Positions 44,137 to 53,128 of a stretch of 64,000 bases of DNA are shown one piece after another. The position numbers were made by a program, and so were the translations under genes. The stretch's first letter is position 1. The number at the start of each line of letters is the position of its first letter. Below the pieces are notes generated by a model. That model saw only the letters and a list, made by a program, of their open reading frames with translations, did no database searches and was not told the origin of the DNA. This stretch comes from a bacterium (GTDB lineage: Bacteria > Cyanobacteriota > Vampirovibrionia > Gastranaerophilales > Gastranaerophilaceae), in assembly GCA_014803505.1 (NCBI GenBank), contig JAAVBM010000014.1, positions 16,472 to 80,471 of the forward strand, given 5' to 3'.

Positions 44137-45648
44137 TGTATTGTAATTTAATGAATTTCCAAACAGGTTTTGATAATACATATCATTTGAGTATGTATTT
44201 GTTCCGTATGGGTTAAATGTAAATTGATTATTTGCCTGGAACATATTATTTCCCGCAGATGTTAAAAATGGATTGTTATAATATGGTGAGTATCCATATT
44301 GTGTTGTATCAGTCCCTTGATATGGGGTATATTGATTTACATTAGTTTGAGTGCGTTGTTGAGATTTAGCAATATTCTCTTGCTCAGTTTTTTCTTTTTG
44401 TTTCGTGTTTTCTTGTTCTTGAAGTTCTAATTGTTGTTGTAATGCTAATAATTGTTGCATTTGCTCGGATTGGTTTTGTATTGTATCTTGTTGAGTTGTG
44501 TTGTTATCTGTTTGAGCAGTATTTGTTTTTGCCAATTCATTCAAATCAATTTCGCGCCCAATAAGTTTCTCTAAAGATTCTTTTGCTATCATATCATTTT
44601 CAGTAAGCTGACCTTTTTGGGCATTTTCAGCTAATTGCATATATGCAACTTGAGCAAGTTCATTTAGTGTGTTGGAATCGGACATGGCATTTTGAGAAAG
44701 ATTTTCAGCAGATTCTTTTTGAGCTTTCTCAACTTCATTCGGGCCGACAATGGCATCTCCGATTTTACTTGCCACAAAGCTTCCGAGGAATCCGCCTAGG
44801 AATCCTATTACTCCTCCGACGGCAGTTCCTATAGGACCTCCTATGCAAGTACCTATTGCGGCACCCGCTTTGGCTCCAAGTACTGAGCCTGCCCACCATC
44901 CTGCAACTTCAAAACCTGTTTTTGCTGCGGTTTTACCTAATTGTTTGAAACCTTTATCTTTTCCAAGTTGGAATGCAGGGATAACATCGGTTACAACTCC
45001 TATCCCAAAAGATATTGCTGCGAATCCTGCATTACCTTTTACACCTTTTAATAATGATCGGAATCCGCTTGATTTAACTGCAAGTTCTTTAGTTCCTTGA
45101 GCAATTTTTGTTATTCCCACAGCGTCTTTTACTGCTCGAAGTTTACTTCCTGTAGCAATTTCGTTGGCTACTTTAGCATTATAATTTGTTAATTTTGTAA
45201 TTGCTTGTAATTGTTCTACATCTTTTAATGTTTTAGTAAAATCTTTTCCATTTTTTAAAGCTTGTGTTATATATGATTGCAAACTGGGATCAGTTCCTTT
45301 TTTAGCCAAGTTTTTGGCAATGGATTCTAGTTCGCCTTTACTTATATATTCTCCAGCTCCAGTCCATGTATTACGCAGAGTGCTAAAGCTTGTATTTGAA
45401 GTGTATGGTTTTGTTGATGTTACAATATTTTTTCTTACTTCAGCACCTTTTTTTAGTTGTTCCCAACCACCTTTTAAATCTTTACGGTTTTGAATTACCC
45501 AACTGCCAGCTGAAATTCCTCCCATTAAGGCAACGCCGGGTGCTATACCTGAAGATTCGCCTTGCTTATTTATTTCTGCCCCTATAACGTATTTTGACAA
45601 ATTGTTTACTACGTTATTTTGATTTACAGATATGGTACTAAAACTCAT
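44134..45648 (-). CDS. Glycine-zipper protein with Gln-rich coiled tail (504 aa)
   Basis: No known family. The N-terminal part begins MSFSTISVNQNN without a classical signal peptide. Residues about 240-305 are Gly/Ala-rich hydrophobic sequence (GSVLGAKAGAAIG, GTAVGGVIGFLGGFLG), a glycine zipper of the kind that packs helices in membranes or forms pores. A Gln/Glu-rich coiled segment (about 400-440) and an Asn/Tyr-rich tail follow. A shorter paralogue lies directly upstream (45776). AAAGGGA precedes the ATG. A membrane-active or secreted role is possible but unproven. Confidence 0.7.
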   Translation of the reverse strand: MSFSTISVNQNNVVNNLSKYVIGAEINKQGESSGIAPGVALMGGISAGSWVIQNRKDLKGGWEQLKKGAEVRKNIVTSTKPYTSNTSFSTLRNTWTGAGEYISKGELESIAKNLAKKGTDPSLQSYITQALKNGKDFTKTLKDVEQLQAITKLTNYNAKVANEIATGSKLRAVKDAVGITKIAQGTKELAVKSSGFRSLLKGVKGNAGFAAISFGIGVVTDVIPAFQLGKDKGFKQLGKTAAKTGFEVAGWWAGSVLGAKAGAAIGTCIGGPIGTAVGGVIGFLGGFLGSFVASKIGDAIVGPNEVEKAQKESAENLSQNAMSDSNTLNELAQVAYMQLAENAQKGQLTENDMIAKESLEKLIGREIDLNELAKTNTAQTDNNTTQQDTIQNQSEQMQQLLALQQQLELQEQENTKQKEKTEQENIAKSQQRTQTNVNQYTPYQGTDTTQYGYSPYYNNPFLTSAGNNMFQANNQFTFNPYGTNTYSNDMYYQNLFGNSLNYNT

Positions 45649-45727
45649 ATTTTTCCCTTTTTTAATTTCCCCTTATTTATTAAAAGTCTTTTAATGTTAT
45701 AGAATTGCTTTTTTGTAAATAAATGTT

Positions 45728-45757
45728 AAAAACCTCCCGATGAGATTCGGGAGGTGA
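45728..45757 (-). terminator. Terminator of the 261-aa glycine-zipper gene
   Basis: On the minus strand ACCTCCCG pairs with CGGGAGGT and is followed by TTTT. Confidence 0.8.
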
Positions 45758-45775
45758 TTTATATTTAATAAGGAT

Positions 45776-46561
45776 TTATGCGATCATATTAAAAGGTTGT
45801 TGTTGCATCATTAAATCATCCGCATATGGGTTATTATAGTTTGATATTTGGCTATCTAAATTAGGAGTATTATATTGAGAATTACCCATAAATGGTACTT
45901 GTTGATTTTGTGTTGCAGACATTTGTTCTTGAAGTTGGGCTAATTGTTCTTGTTCTTTTTCGGCTTTTTCTTCTGAATATGATTTGCCAACGATTTTTCC
46001 TGCAACCCATTCACCAGCTATCCAACCTACTAAACTGCCGATTCCCGGACAAATTGCAGAGCCAATTGCTGCACCAACAGCTCCACCTCCAAGTTTTGAA
46101 CCTGCTTTACCAATTTCTTTTACGCCTTGCCATAGGTCTTTTTCTTTTACTGCTGTACAGATATTTGGAAGTTCAAATAGGGCATACATTACAGCTCCAA
46201 TGAAGGGCATTTTCTTTCCGATACCGCTACCAAAACCTTTTATGCCGCCCCACAGGCTATTTTTTCCTGCGGCTTTTGCGGCAGAAGAGCTAGTTTTTAT
46301 ACTTGTTAAAACATCTTTAGGTGTATTTTTTAGGTTTGTATATAGTCTTTTTAGAAAACCACCTTGAGCAGCTTGTTTTGTAAATACATCATTTTCAACA
46401 GCTTTAAAACCGGCTTTGGCTTTTGTTAATAGAGAGCCTTTTGTATTACGCATAGCTGTTCCTGCTAATTCTGTACTTGTACCAAAAATTGCTTCAGGTG
46501 CAACATTTGCTATTCGTTTCCCATAGTTAAAAACTTTAGGAACCATAGATACTAAATTCAT
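45776..46561 (-). CDS. Glycine-zipper protein, paralogue of the gene at 44134 (261 aa)
   Basis: The start at 46561 is used because GGTAGG lies upstream; the open frame extends 17 codons further without a ribosome site. The layout repeats that of its neighbour: basic N-terminal region, GIGKKMPFIGAVMYALFELP segment, then a glycine zipper (GGGAVGAAIGSAICPGIG, VGWIAGEWVAGKIVG), an EEKAEKEQEQLAQLQEQ coil and an Asn-rich tail. No signal peptide of the usual kind. Function unknown. Confidence 0.7.
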   Translation of the reverse strand: MNLVSMVPKVFNYGKRIANVAPEAIFGTSTELAGTAMRNTKGSLLTKAKAGFKAVENDVFTKQAAQGGFLKRLYTNLKNTPKDVLTSIKTSSSAAKAAGKNSLWGGIKGFGSGIGKKMPFIGAVMYALFELPNICTAVKEKDLWQGVKEIGKAGSKLGGGAVGAAIGSAICPGIGSLVGWIAGEWVAGKIVGKSYSEEKAEKEQEQLAQLQEQMSATQNQQVPFMGNSQYNTPNLDSQISNYNNPYADDLMMQQQPFNMIA

Positions 46562-46677
46562 AACTTTACCTACCTTTTCACACAAATAAAAACTATTTTC
46601 TAACCTACACATATATAAACAATTTCATTTCAAAATAATTGACTAAGAAAAAAATTTATTTAATAAATCTTAATGAT

Positions 46678-46983
46678 TTACATAAATTATGTTATTTGCA
46701 TTCAAATCAAAGGAATGTTCGGAAATGTAATTTCTGATATTATTTTACTGTCATGCTGAACTTGATTCAGCATCTATAGTTTGATAGTTAGCGAGAGATT
46801 CGGGATCAAGTTCGGAATGACTAAAAAAGTTCTATTTTTATGTCCATTTCTTTTCTTTTTATTGCGACGAAAAAGAAAAGAAATAGACGAAAGAAAACAC
46901 GCTTGGTTAAATGGCTAGAGCTATCATGAAACCCCTTTTATTAAATCTCGATTAGATATTTATCCCTAACATAGTTTATGTAA
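46678..46983 (-). mobile_element. MITE-like element, copy 1 (306 bp)
   Basis: Ends are 16-bp inverted repeats differing at one position: TTACATAAATTATGTT at 46678 and AACATAGTTTATGTAA ending at 46983. The interior matches the element at 54694-54957 in inverted orientation: a GGGG..TATTTAATAAAAGGGG block, a pyrimidine/purine hairpin (TTTCTTTTCTTTTT with AAAAAGAAAAGAAA), and two dispersed palindromes (GGAACTTG-type and CTGAACTTGATTCAG). No reading frame inside. No clear target duplication at this copy. Confidence 0.7.
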
Positions 46984-46987
46984 AGTT

Positions 46988-47722
46988 TTATTGGTTAACA
47001 CCGTAGCCAAATAATGCAAAATCATATTTTATGGGATCTTCAGGACAAAGCTGCTTTAAATTCTCTGTAAGTTCTAAAACTGATTTGAAATCGTTTGCGT
47101 TTCTGGTTAATAGTCCTGTTTGTCTGGATATTCTTCCAACATGTACATCTAAAGGTATATAAAGCTCTGAAGGTTTCATAAAGTCCCAAACCCCTAAATC
47201 TACAGGTCCTTTTCTAACCATCCATCGAAGTAACATGCACATTCTTTTCATAGCTCCACCGTTATGAGGGTTAGGAATCATATGGTAAAAACCTTGCCCA
47301 ACATTGTTTTCTGCTTTGCTATAAAAATAATCTACTACTGTTTCAAAGACTTTGTTTTGCTTGTAACCGTATTCAAATAGTTCTTGTAATCCGTTGGAAG
47401 TATTATATAAATCTTTCATTATTAAGAAAATGCTTGAAAAATCATTTGGTTTGCCAAATCTGTAATTGAAATCTCCTATTATTTCAGGTTCAAAATTTTG
47501 AATAAAATTAAGCGGTTCATTTTGCGCAATTTCAAATAATTGATCTAATTTTTTTATGAATTGTTTACGACTTCCGTATGCGACTAATGAAGCAATAAAA
47601 CCTGCAATTTCTATATCTTTGGGATTGGAAAAACGATGCGGAAACTGAATGGGGTCGTCTTTTATGAAATCCTCAGTTTCAAATTTTTCTACAAGCTTAT
47701 CTAATTCAACTTTTGTAATCAT
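46988..47722 (-). CDS. TIGR02757 (DUF2400) family protein (244 aa)
   Basis: Members have a helix-hairpin-helix fold related to DNA glycosylases, function unknown. Recognisable blocks are DPIQFPHRF, EIAGFIASLVAYGSRKQFIKK, NGGAMKRMCMLLRWMVRK, GVWDFMKPSELYIPLDVHVGR and a C-terminal PIKYDFALFGYGVN. The start at 47722 is chosen because it lies 6 nt after TATAAT and matches the family N-terminus; the longer frame from 47812 would overlap the divergent rsgA. Confidence 0.85.
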   Translation of the reverse strand: MITKVELDKLVEKFETEDFIKDDPIQFPHRFSNPKDIEIAGFIASLVAYGSRKQFIKKLDQLFEIAQNEPLNFIQNFEPEIIGDFNYRFGKPNDFSSIFLIMKDLYNTSNGLQELFEYGYKQNKVFETVVDYFYSKAENNVGQGFYHMIPNPHNGGAMKRMCMLLRWMVRKGPVDLGVWDFMKPSELYIPLDVHVGRISRQTGLLTRNANDFKSVLELTENLKQLCPEDPIKYDFALFGYGVNQ

Positions 47723-47728
47723 ACTTTT

Positions 47729-47734
47729 ATTATA
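47729..47734 (-). promoter_or_regulatory. -10 box giving a leaderless TIGR02757 mRNA
   Basis: On the minus strand TATAAT (47734-47729) lies exactly 6 nt before the ATG at 47722; no Shine-Dalgarno site. Confidence 0.6.
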
Positions 47735-47785
47735 CAATGAAACTTCTTTGGAGAAAATATATATTTGTAGTAAACTTAACCTTGT

Positions 47786-48784
47786 ATGATAGGTCAAATT
47801 TATAAAATACATTCAGATTCTTATTATGTACAAAAAGATGGCGAGTCTTTTGTCTGCAAAATTCGAGAAGTTTTGAAAAAACAAAAAGAAGCTATTCTAA
47901 CTGGTGATTATGTAGATTTTGAAGTTGGTGTTATATCTAAGATTTTGCCTAGAAAAACTTTTATAAAACGACCTGCTGTTGCTAATGTTGATCAAATAGT
48001 TGTTGTTTCGGCTTTAAAACAGCCCGACTTGGATTATAATCAATTGAACCGCTATGTTGCCCTTGCTAAATATTATAAAATTCCAGTCGTTCTGTGTTTT
48101 AATAAAGAAGATTTAGGTTCTGATGATTCGGAAAAAGATAGAATATTATCAATTTATGAACCTCTCGGGTATAAAATAGTTTTTACTTCAGCTCTTGAAA
48201 AAAGTGGTATTGAAAATTTTAAAACTTTGTTGAATGGTAAATTGAGTGCATTGTGCGGGAATTCAGGGGTTGGAAAATCCAGTTTGGTTAATGCTTTAAA
48301 TCCGAATGTTAATTTAAAAACAAAAGCAGTAAGTGAAAAGCTTAACAGAGGTACTCATACTACACGACATTGCGAAATCGTTCAAGTTGATGAATATACA
48401 AGAGTTGTTGATACTCCGGGGTTTAGTAATGTAAGATTTGATTTTATTCTTCCTCATGATGTAGATTTGCTTTTTGATGAAATGATTTCGTTAAGAGATT
48501 ATTGCAAATACGGGAATTGCCTTCATATAAATGAAGATGGTTGTGCAGTATTAAAAAATATAGAACAAATTGCTGAAACTCGTTATGAAAGTTATATAGA
48601 ATTTGTTAATGAAGCGTTTGAGTATAAAGAAAAAGTTAAATATAACGGAAGAAAACAAGAAGCTTTTCATAAAATAAAAAACAATAAAGTTGTAGCGAAA
48701 ATAAGTGAGAAAAAACGACGAGCTTCACGAAATACAATGAAACAACATATTTATAAGGAAATAGACAACAATGCAGATGAATGA
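47786..48784 (+). CDS. rsgA: Small-subunit biogenesis GTPase RsgA (332 aa)
   Basis: Circularly permuted GTPase that assists 30S subunit maturation. An N-terminal OB fold precedes G4 NKEDL (about residue 111), then G1 GNSGVGKSSLVNAL (about 157-170), G3 VDTPGF, and the C-terminal zinc motif CKYGNCLHINEDGC. The start at 47786 has no clear ribosome site. It overlaps ispA by 14 bp. Confidence 0.93.
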   Translation: MIGQIYKIHSDSYYVQKDGESFVCKIREVLKKQKEAILTGDYVDFEVGVISKILPRKTFIKRPAVANVDQIVVVSALKQPDLDYNQLNRYVALAKYYKIPVVLCFNKEDLGSDDSEKDRILSIYEPLGYKIVFTSALEKSGIENFKTLLNGKLSALCGNSGVGKSSLVNALNPNVNLKTKAVSEKLNRGTHTTRHCEIVQVDEYTRVVDTPGFSNVRFDFILPHDVDLLFDEMISLRDYCKYGNCLHINEDGCAVLKNIEQIAETRYESYIEFVNEAFEYKEKVKYNGRKQEAFHKIKNNKVVAKISEKKRRASRNTMKQHIYKEIDNNADE

Positions 48785-49646
48785 TTATATTGATTTAATA
48801 AATGATAAATTGAATGAATATTTGCCTATCGAACATCCTGAAACTATATTTAAATCGATGAAATATACAGTAATGCTTCCGGGCAAAAGGCTTCGACCTG
48901 TTTTGTGTTTAGAAACTTGCAGAATGCTCGGGGGTGAAATTTCAGATGCTGTTCCGACTGCTTGTGCTATCGAAATGTTGCATGCTCAAACTCTAATTCA
49001 TGATGATCTTCCATGTATGGATAACGATGATTATAGACGTGGAAAATTGACTAATCATAAGGTTTTTGGTGAGGCAATAGCAGTTTTGGCTGGGGATGCT
49101 TTATTGACTTATGCTCCTCAAATAATTACTAAATATTCGAAAAATTTAACTCCATCTGCTATGATAAGAGTTTTAAATGAATATTTTCAATATGCGGGTG
49201 CCAGAGGTGTTATTGCAGGTCAAGTTGTGGATATTGAAAGTGAAAATTCAGAAGTTGAAGATAAGGAAAAAACTTTAGAGTATTTGCATATTCACAAGAC
49301 TTCGGATTTATTTAAATTGGCAATGCGTACCGGTGCAATTATTGCCGGAGCTGATGATGAAAAAATAAAAATGGTGACTGAGTTTGCAGAATGTTTTGGG
49401 TTAGCTTTTCAGGTTGCTGATGATATTTTGGATGAAGTTTCAACGTTTGAAGAAATGGGGAAAACTTTGGGCAAAGATAAACAAGAAGGTAAGCTAACAT
49501 ATGTTTCATTGTATGGATTAGAAGAAGCTAAATGTAAACTTTCTTGCCTATTTCAAAAATGCTATGATATAATGAAACAACAAAATTTTGAATCTGAAAT
49601 TTTTAGAGACATGATTGAGAAGATAAACAAGAGAGTAGGTATGTAA
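48771..49646 (+). CDS. ispA: Farnesyl/geranylgeranyl diphosphate synthase (291 aa)
   Basis: All-trans prenyl transferase making C15-C20 isoprenoid diphosphates. First aspartate-rich motif DDLPCMDNDD near residues 78-87, second DDILD near 217, with LPGKRLRPVL upstream and GKDKQEGKLTYVSL downstream. The two residues inserted in the first DDxxxxD motif match the bacterial FPP type. AAGGA precedes the ATG; a second ATG two codons later is an alternative. Confidence 0.92.
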   Translation: MQMNDYIDLINDKLNEYLPIEHPETIFKSMKYTVMLPGKRLRPVLCLETCRMLGGEISDAVPTACAIEMLHAQTLIHDDLPCMDNDDYRRGKLTNHKVFGEAIAVLAGDALLTYAPQIITKYSKNLTPSAMIRVLNEYFQYAGARGVIAGQVVDIESENSEVEDKEKTLEYLHIHKTSDLFKLAMRTGAIIAGADDEKIKMVTEFAECFGLAFQVADDILDEVSTFEEMGKTLGKDKQEGKLTYVSLYGLEEAKCKLSCLFQKCYDIMKQQNFESEIFRDMIEKINKRVGM

Positions 49647-50122
49647 TGTTTTTAGATGTATTAAAATCCGCAATAGCTAATAACGGTTATGAAGTAATTA
49701 TTTGCGGAGTCGCATCAGCTTTTTTTGCACAAGTAATAAAATTTATATTATTTACAATTAAGAATCGTAAAGTTAATTTTAAAATCTTCTCTACAACCGG
49801 AGGTATGCCAAGTTCTCATTCTGCCGGTGTAATGGGTTTATCAACTTTAGTTGGTATATTGCAAGGCTATGATTCAATTTTGTTTGCTATGTCTCTTGGT
49901 TTTTCTTTAATTATTATGTATGATGCCGCAGGATTAAGACGTGCAGCCGGTAAAACTGCTGCTTGTCTAAACAGAATGATGGAAGATTTCTATAATCATG
50001 ATTTACAGTCTGTTGGCGGAAAATTGAAAGAACTTTTAGGACATACTCCGTTAGAAGTTTTTGTCGGTGCTGTTTTTGGTGTATGTTTCGCTTATTTGTT
50101 CCATTCATTTATTGTCGGTTAG
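49646..50122 (+). CDS. Divergent PAP2-family membrane protein (158 aa)
   Basis: Matches the small DUF212/divergent PAP2 family of cyanobacteria, Firmicutes and plants: FFAQVIKFILF, the signature GGMPSSHSAGVMGLSTLVG, MYDAAGLRRAAGK, and LKELLGHTPLEVFVGAVFG. Predicted membrane-bound acid phosphatase-like fold, possibly acting on lipid diphosphates, which would suit its place after ispA. Its ATG overlaps the ispA stop (TAATG), so translation is coupled. Confidence 0.88.
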   Translation: MFLDVLKSAIANNGYEVIICGVASAFFAQVIKFILFTIKNRKVNFKIFSTTGGMPSSHSAGVMGLSTLVGILQGYDSILFAMSLGFSLIIMYDAAGLRRAAGKTAACLNRMMEDFYNHDLQSVGGKLKELLGHTPLEVFVGAVFGVCFAYLFHSFIVG

Positions 50123-50210
50123 AATATATTAAATAATATTTAAGTATTGGTATATTAGATTGCAAAAATGATTCTTGTCTTGTACAATGTTTGTAAAACA
50201 GGGGTGTTTT

Positions 50211-50927
50211 ATGACAGAAGTACAAAAACGCATATTAATTGTTGATGATGATGACGAGATTAGAGAGTTGCTGGAGTTTGATGTTCGTAGCAGCGGTTAT
50301 TTTGTCGATACTGCATCAAATGGTATTGAGGGATTAAATAAAGCTTTAAATAACACTTATGACTTAATATTGTTAGATGTTATGATGCCTAAAATGAATG
50401 GGTTTGATGTTTGTAAAAATATCAGACAGGCAAAATTATCAATACCAATCCTAATGCTTACAGCAAAAGGAACAATTGATGATAAAACTACAGGTTTTGA
50501 CTGCGGTGCTGATGATTATTTAGTTAAGCCGTTTGATATTCAGGAAGTTTTATTAAGAATTAGAGTTTTATTGCGTCGAAATTCTGTTCATATTGAAGAA
50601 ACACCTTTGTCTAATGAAGTTTTGCATAGTGGCGATATTGAAATTTTTCCTGAGTCATTGGAAGCTGTTATTGTTAATAAAAAAGTTAAATTAACACCTA
50701 CAGAATTTGAAATCCTATATTGTTTAATGCAACATTTTAATAATCCTGTTACGCTTGCAACTCTCCTTGATGAGGTTTGGGGGTATGACAGTAATGAAGA
50801 TGTTAGAATGTTGAGGGTTCATGTTGGCGGATTGAGAAATAAAATTGAACCAAATGCAAAAGAACCAAAATATTTGCATACCGTGACAAATGTTGGATAT
50901 AAACTTACACCGTTTGCTCAAAATTAA
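50211..50927 (+). CDS. OmpR/PhoB-type response regulator (238 aa)
   Basis: Receiver domain with acidic cluster VDDDDE (residues 11-16), phosphoacceptor D56 in LILLDVMMP, and LVKPFD (about 104-109), then a winged-helix DNA-binding domain (LTPTEFEILYCLM ... VRMLRVHVGGLRNKIE). The start at 50211 has a GGGG ribosome site; an upstream ATG at 50175 lacks one. It is two bases from the histidine kinase gene, forming a standard two-component pair. Confidence 0.92.
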   Translation: MTEVQKRILIVDDDDEIRELLEFDVRSSGYFVDTASNGIEGLNKALNNTYDLILLDVMMPKMNGFDVCKNIRQAKLSIPILMLTAKGTIDDKTTGFDCGADDYLVKPFDIQEVLLRIRVLLRRNSVHIEETPLSNEVLHSGDIEIFPESLEAVIVNKKVKLTPTEFEILYCLMQHFNNPVTLATLLDEVWGYDSNEDVRMLRVHVGGLRNKIEPNAKEPKYLHTVTNVGYKLTPFAQN

Positions 50928-50929
50928 TT

Positions 50930-52609
50930 ATGAAAAAGTATAGTTACGGATTAAAAAAATTAAAAATTATTGAACAAATTGCAATAGTGTTTTTCATTGC
51001 TGTTGTAATTCCGATGTCTATTAGTGGATTTATTATTAATAATATTAACCAACAGTCTTTGAGAAGACAATTGAGAGAATCTGCAATATTAGTTGCCGGT
51101 ATGGTTTCTGATGAAATGGATTTCTTGATTAAAACTAATGAGACGACATTAGCACAAATTGCTGACGCTCTTGAATATTTACCGACAAAGGCTCAAAAAA
51201 ATAAATTTATTCAAGATGTTTCTCGAAAATATACGAATTGTGATAAAATTTCTATTGTTCGCTCTCAACAGGAGTTGGAACAAATAACTGATAATGCAAG
51301 ATTAAATGAACAATCTATATTATCAACTCAATTGAAGGATGGTTCTTTTCTTGTCGTAACTTTTAATATAAAAGATCTTGATTCTCAGTTGTTCAAATCT
51401 TTGTCTGATGATCGCAGACAAATATATATTATGGATGAAAATAATCGACTGGTGGCTTCTCACAATTTCACTCCTGATGCTTTTAAAGAAACTTTGGATA
51501 TGCTTCCGAAAGATGTTGAAGTCGAGGCTCCTGTTATTTTTGGTGATGAAAAAAACAGACCAATTGTTTATGTAAAACGTACAAATCCTAATTTTAGTAT
51601 TGTTGTTAATACTACTCAAAAAATTGCTAAGCATGCTATTTTGGACAACAGGGTTAAAATAATTATCTCGGTATTGTCGGCAATTTTGTCAATGATGTTG
51701 TTGATTGGCTTTTATATTTATTATCTTTATATAAATATGCGTCAATTATTCAAGGCTGTAATTTCTCTTTCTAAAGGTAATTATCAACGTCAAATTCGTC
51801 TTTTGACAACTGTTTTTACGCCATATGAAATTGTGTTTTTGGCAAATGAGTTTAATAATATGGCTTCTGAAATTCATAAATCGTATCTTGAATTGAAACG
51901 TAAGAATATTGAATTGAAAGAATTAAATGAGTTTCGCTCAAATCTTATAGATACAGTGAGTCACGAATTAAGAACTCCGTTAACAAGTATTCAGGGGTAC
52001 ACTTCCCGATTGATGCGTCAAGATATTGTTATTGATGAGGAAACAAAACAAAAATCTTTGCGTATTATCAAAGAGCAGTCTGAGAGATTGAAAAGATTAA
52101 TTGAAGATTTGTTGACAATACCTGATATTGAAGGTATGCGCTTAAGAACAATGCCTGAAAATGTTTGGTTAAATGAAGTTCTAGAACAAGCTGAGTTATT
52201 GTTGAGAAAACGCGACGGGCATGAAATCATTGTAGATATTGCTGATGATTTTCCTCAAGTTATTGCAGATAAAGGACGATTAGAACAGGTCTTTGTTAAT
52301 CTATATGAAAACGCGGTAAAATATTCTTATCCGAATACTCCTATTGTTGTAAAAACAAGGGTTGAAAATGGAAATGCAGTTATAGATGTTCATAATAGCT
52401 GTGATATTATTCCTGAGAAAAAATTAAAAACTTTATTTGAAAAGTTTGTACGGCTTGATGATAATATGACTCGAACAACTAGAGGTAGCGGGTTGGGATT
52501 GTTTATTGTCAAAGGGTTAATAGAAGCTATGAATGGTCAAATTGTTTTGTCCTCTGATGAAAATGGTTTTTGTTCAACTGTTACCTTAAATATTGCGGAA
52601 GAAGAATAA
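50930..52609 (+). CDS. Membrane sensor histidine kinase (559 aa)
   Basis: First membrane helix about residues 16-37, a sensor domain of about 200 residues outside, second helix about 243-266, HAMP-like linker, then HisKA with H345 in VSHELRTPLTSIQGY and a HATPase domain (NLYENAVKYS; GSGLGLFIVKG). No PAS domain between HAMP and kinase. It should phosphorylate the adjacent regulator. Signal unknown; the extracellular part may be a Cache-like fold. Confidence 0.9.
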   Translation: MKKYSYGLKKLKIIEQIAIVFFIAVVIPMSISGFIINNINQQSLRRQLRESAILVAGMVSDEMDFLIKTNETTLAQIADALEYLPTKAQKNKFIQDVSRKYTNCDKISIVRSQQELEQITDNARLNEQSILSTQLKDGSFLVVTFNIKDLDSQLFKSLSDDRRQIYIMDENNRLVASHNFTPDAFKETLDMLPKDVEVEAPVIFGDEKNRPIVYVKRTNPNFSIVVNTTQKIAKHAILDNRVKIIISVLSAILSMMLLIGFYIYYLYINMRQLFKAVISLSKGNYQRQIRLLTTVFTPYEIVFLANEFNNMASEIHKSYLELKRKNIELKELNEFRSNLIDTVSHELRTPLTSIQGYTSRLMRQDIVIDEETKQKSLRIIKEQSERLKRLIEDLLTIPDIEGMRLRTMPENVWLNEVLEQAELLLRKRDGHEIIVDIADDFPQVIADKGRLEQVFVNLYENAVKYSYPNTPIVVKTRVENGNAVIDVHNSCDIIPEKKLKTLFEKFVRLDDNMTRTTRGSGLGLFIVKGLIEAMNGQIVLSSDENGFCSTVTLNIAEEE

Positions 52610-52611
52610 TT

Positions 52612-53040
52612 ATGGATTTTATGGGTTTAGCAATTTTAGAAGCTAAAAAATCTGAAGGTGATATTCCTGTCGGAGCTGTTGTTGTGAAAGACGGGAAAGT
52701 TATTGCTACTGCTTGTAATACTCGAGAAAAAGATAATGATATAACTTCTCATGCTGAAATTTTGGCAATTAGAAAAGCTTCGAAAGTGTTAGATAATTGG
52801 CGTCTTGATGGGTGTGAAATTTATGTAACATTAGAGCCTTGTCCGATGTGTGGCTGGGCAATTTTACAATCAAGATTTAAGTCCGTATATTTTGGAAGCT
52901 ATGATACAAATTATGGAAGTTTTTCATCAAAAATTGATTTAAGAAGTTTAGCATCCTCAAAAATTAATATATATGGTGGTATAAAAGAAGTTGAATGCGA
53001 TAAGCTTTTAAATGATTTTTTTGAAGCTATTAGAAAATAA
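52612..53040 (+). CDS. tadA: tRNA-specific adenosine deaminase (142 aa)
   Basis: Converts A34 to inosine in tRNA-Arg(ACG). Zinc site H47-A-E49 and PCPMC with C77 and C80; GDIPVGAVVV is the usual start of the fold. The start at 52612 is two bases after the kinase stop; the longer frame from 52570 overlaps it. Some residues (TRE, PMCGWAI) are typical of TadA rather than cytidine deaminase. Probably co-transcribed with the two-component genes. Confidence 0.9.
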   Translation: MDFMGLAILEAKKSEGDIPVGAVVVKDGKVIATACNTREKDNDITSHAEILAIRKASKVLDNWRLDGCEIYVTLEPCPMCGWAILQSRFKSVYFGSYDTNYGSFSSKIDLRSLASSKINIYGGIKEVECDKLLNDFFEAIRK

Positions 53041-53044
53041 ATTG

Positions 53045-53077
53045 CAAAAAAATACCACTTTGGGAATCAAGTGGTAG
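53045..53077 (-). terminator. Terminator of the 487-aa gene
   Basis: On the minus strand TACCACTT pairs with AAGTGGTA and is followed by TTTTTTT. Confidence 0.8.
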
Positions 53078-53128
53078 GGAAAAGTTACGAAAATTAATGT
53101 GTAGGGGAAAATATAAATATAATAAATT

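Noticed and set aside
45984..46367. 127-codon plus-strand frame with Pro/Ala-rich product
   Set aside because: It is the complement of the glycine-zipper codons of the minus-strand gene; Gly/Ala codons read backwards give Pro/Ala runs. The same applies to 44750-45100.
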